From positions 1 to 64,000 of the forward strand of contig DASZUU010000034.1 in assembly GCA_035547425.1 (NCBI GenBank): a stretch of 64,000 nt of DNA. Direction: 5' to 3'. Made by a program: the position numbers and the translations under genes. This stretch comes from Alloacidobacterium sp035547425 (lineage in GTDB: Bacteria; Acidobacteriota; Terriglobia; Terriglobales; Acidobacteriaceae). Positions 63,922 through 64,000 of this stretch are shown in pieces. The notes beneath the pieces were generated by a model. The model saw only the letters and a program-made list of their open reading frames with translations, was not told the origin of the DNA and did not search any database. Each line of letters begins with the position of its first letter. Position 1 is the stretch's first letter.

Positions 63922-64000
63922 GTGCGCGCGGGCGTAAAAAATCTTTTTTATTTGCGAGTATTCCCGAAATAAATATGGAGTCTTTCAGTCCAATTTATGG

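Overview
The window looks like a chromosomal segment of an Acidobacteriota member, probably class Terriglobia (subdivision 1). Four things point that way: an orphan double-FtsX permease of the ADOP type, an alternative complex III (ActABCDEF) cluster joined to SCO and an A2-type cytochrome oxidase, a COG1964-like radical SAM enzyme of the kind considered for membrane-spanning lipids, and a short Cys/His protein family I associate with this phylum. No genus can be named from the sequence alone.

Region 1 (1-8.05 kb) is the right part of a prophage with visibly lower GC than the rest. All its genes lie on the minus strand. Read in transcription order they are an Xre regulator with an apparently leaderless, self-overlapping promoter/operator, a small unknown protein, a terminator, an excisionase-like HTH protein, a replication-initiator-like protein, a DUF5681/small terminase candidate, TerL, a scaffold-like coiled-coil protein, a GNAT enzyme, a cupin-like protein and a DNA-ejection-like protein that runs off the left edge. 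The element ends at 8049 in the 3' 45 nt of a tRNA-Cys gene with no 5' half, which fits an attachment site.

Region 2 (8.1-11.4 kb) is a graveyard of mobile DNA: a decayed tyrosine integrase just outside the att site, a Cys/His mini-finger protein, a RAYT (Y1 transposase) flanked by REP hairpins, a ~100 bp broken copy of the RAYT 3' end, and an AT-richer orphan membrane protein. Relatives of the REP tail (GATGGGGCACCC) recur between genes through the rest of the window.

Region 3 (11.4-50.2 kb) is ordinary chromosome. It holds the radical SAM protein, a patatin-like lipase, SnoaL and VOC proteins, an alpha-oxoamine synthase (Kbl-like), a glycine-rich lipoprotein, GH43, HIT, a DsbA-like protein, FmdB, a Lys-rich DUF6496 protein, purL-purF, MmuM-like/HtrA, a glycogen-synthase-like GT4, an SLT-like lipoprotein, ClpB and Hsp20, an S4 protein, TrmJ, DUF4239, a CE15 glucuronoyl esterase, RpoD, DUF6402 plus DUF971, LOG, the ADOP permease, a ~1450-aa secreted beta-propeller/Ig-like protein and a class II photolyase. 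GH43 and CE15 point to growth on hemicellulose-lignin material.

Region 4 (50.2-64 kb) is one long minus-strand respiratory operon: actA-actB-actC-actD-actE-actF, an unknown membrane protein, SCO, ctaC-ctaD-ctaE-ctaF. It ends in a clear terminator at 50225-50257 and starts from a candidate promoter near 63891-63921. It would move electrons from quinol through alternative complex III and the fused cytochrome c domain of CtaC to an aa3-type oxidase.

The points most worth a second look are the tRNA-Cys att site with the adjoining integrase wreck, the leaderless repressor promoter, the RAYT/REP family and its dispersed relatives, the Tes/MSS-like radical SAM protein, and the unknown gene inside the ACIII-COX operon. 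I did not find a clearly new multi-gene defence or biosynthetic system.
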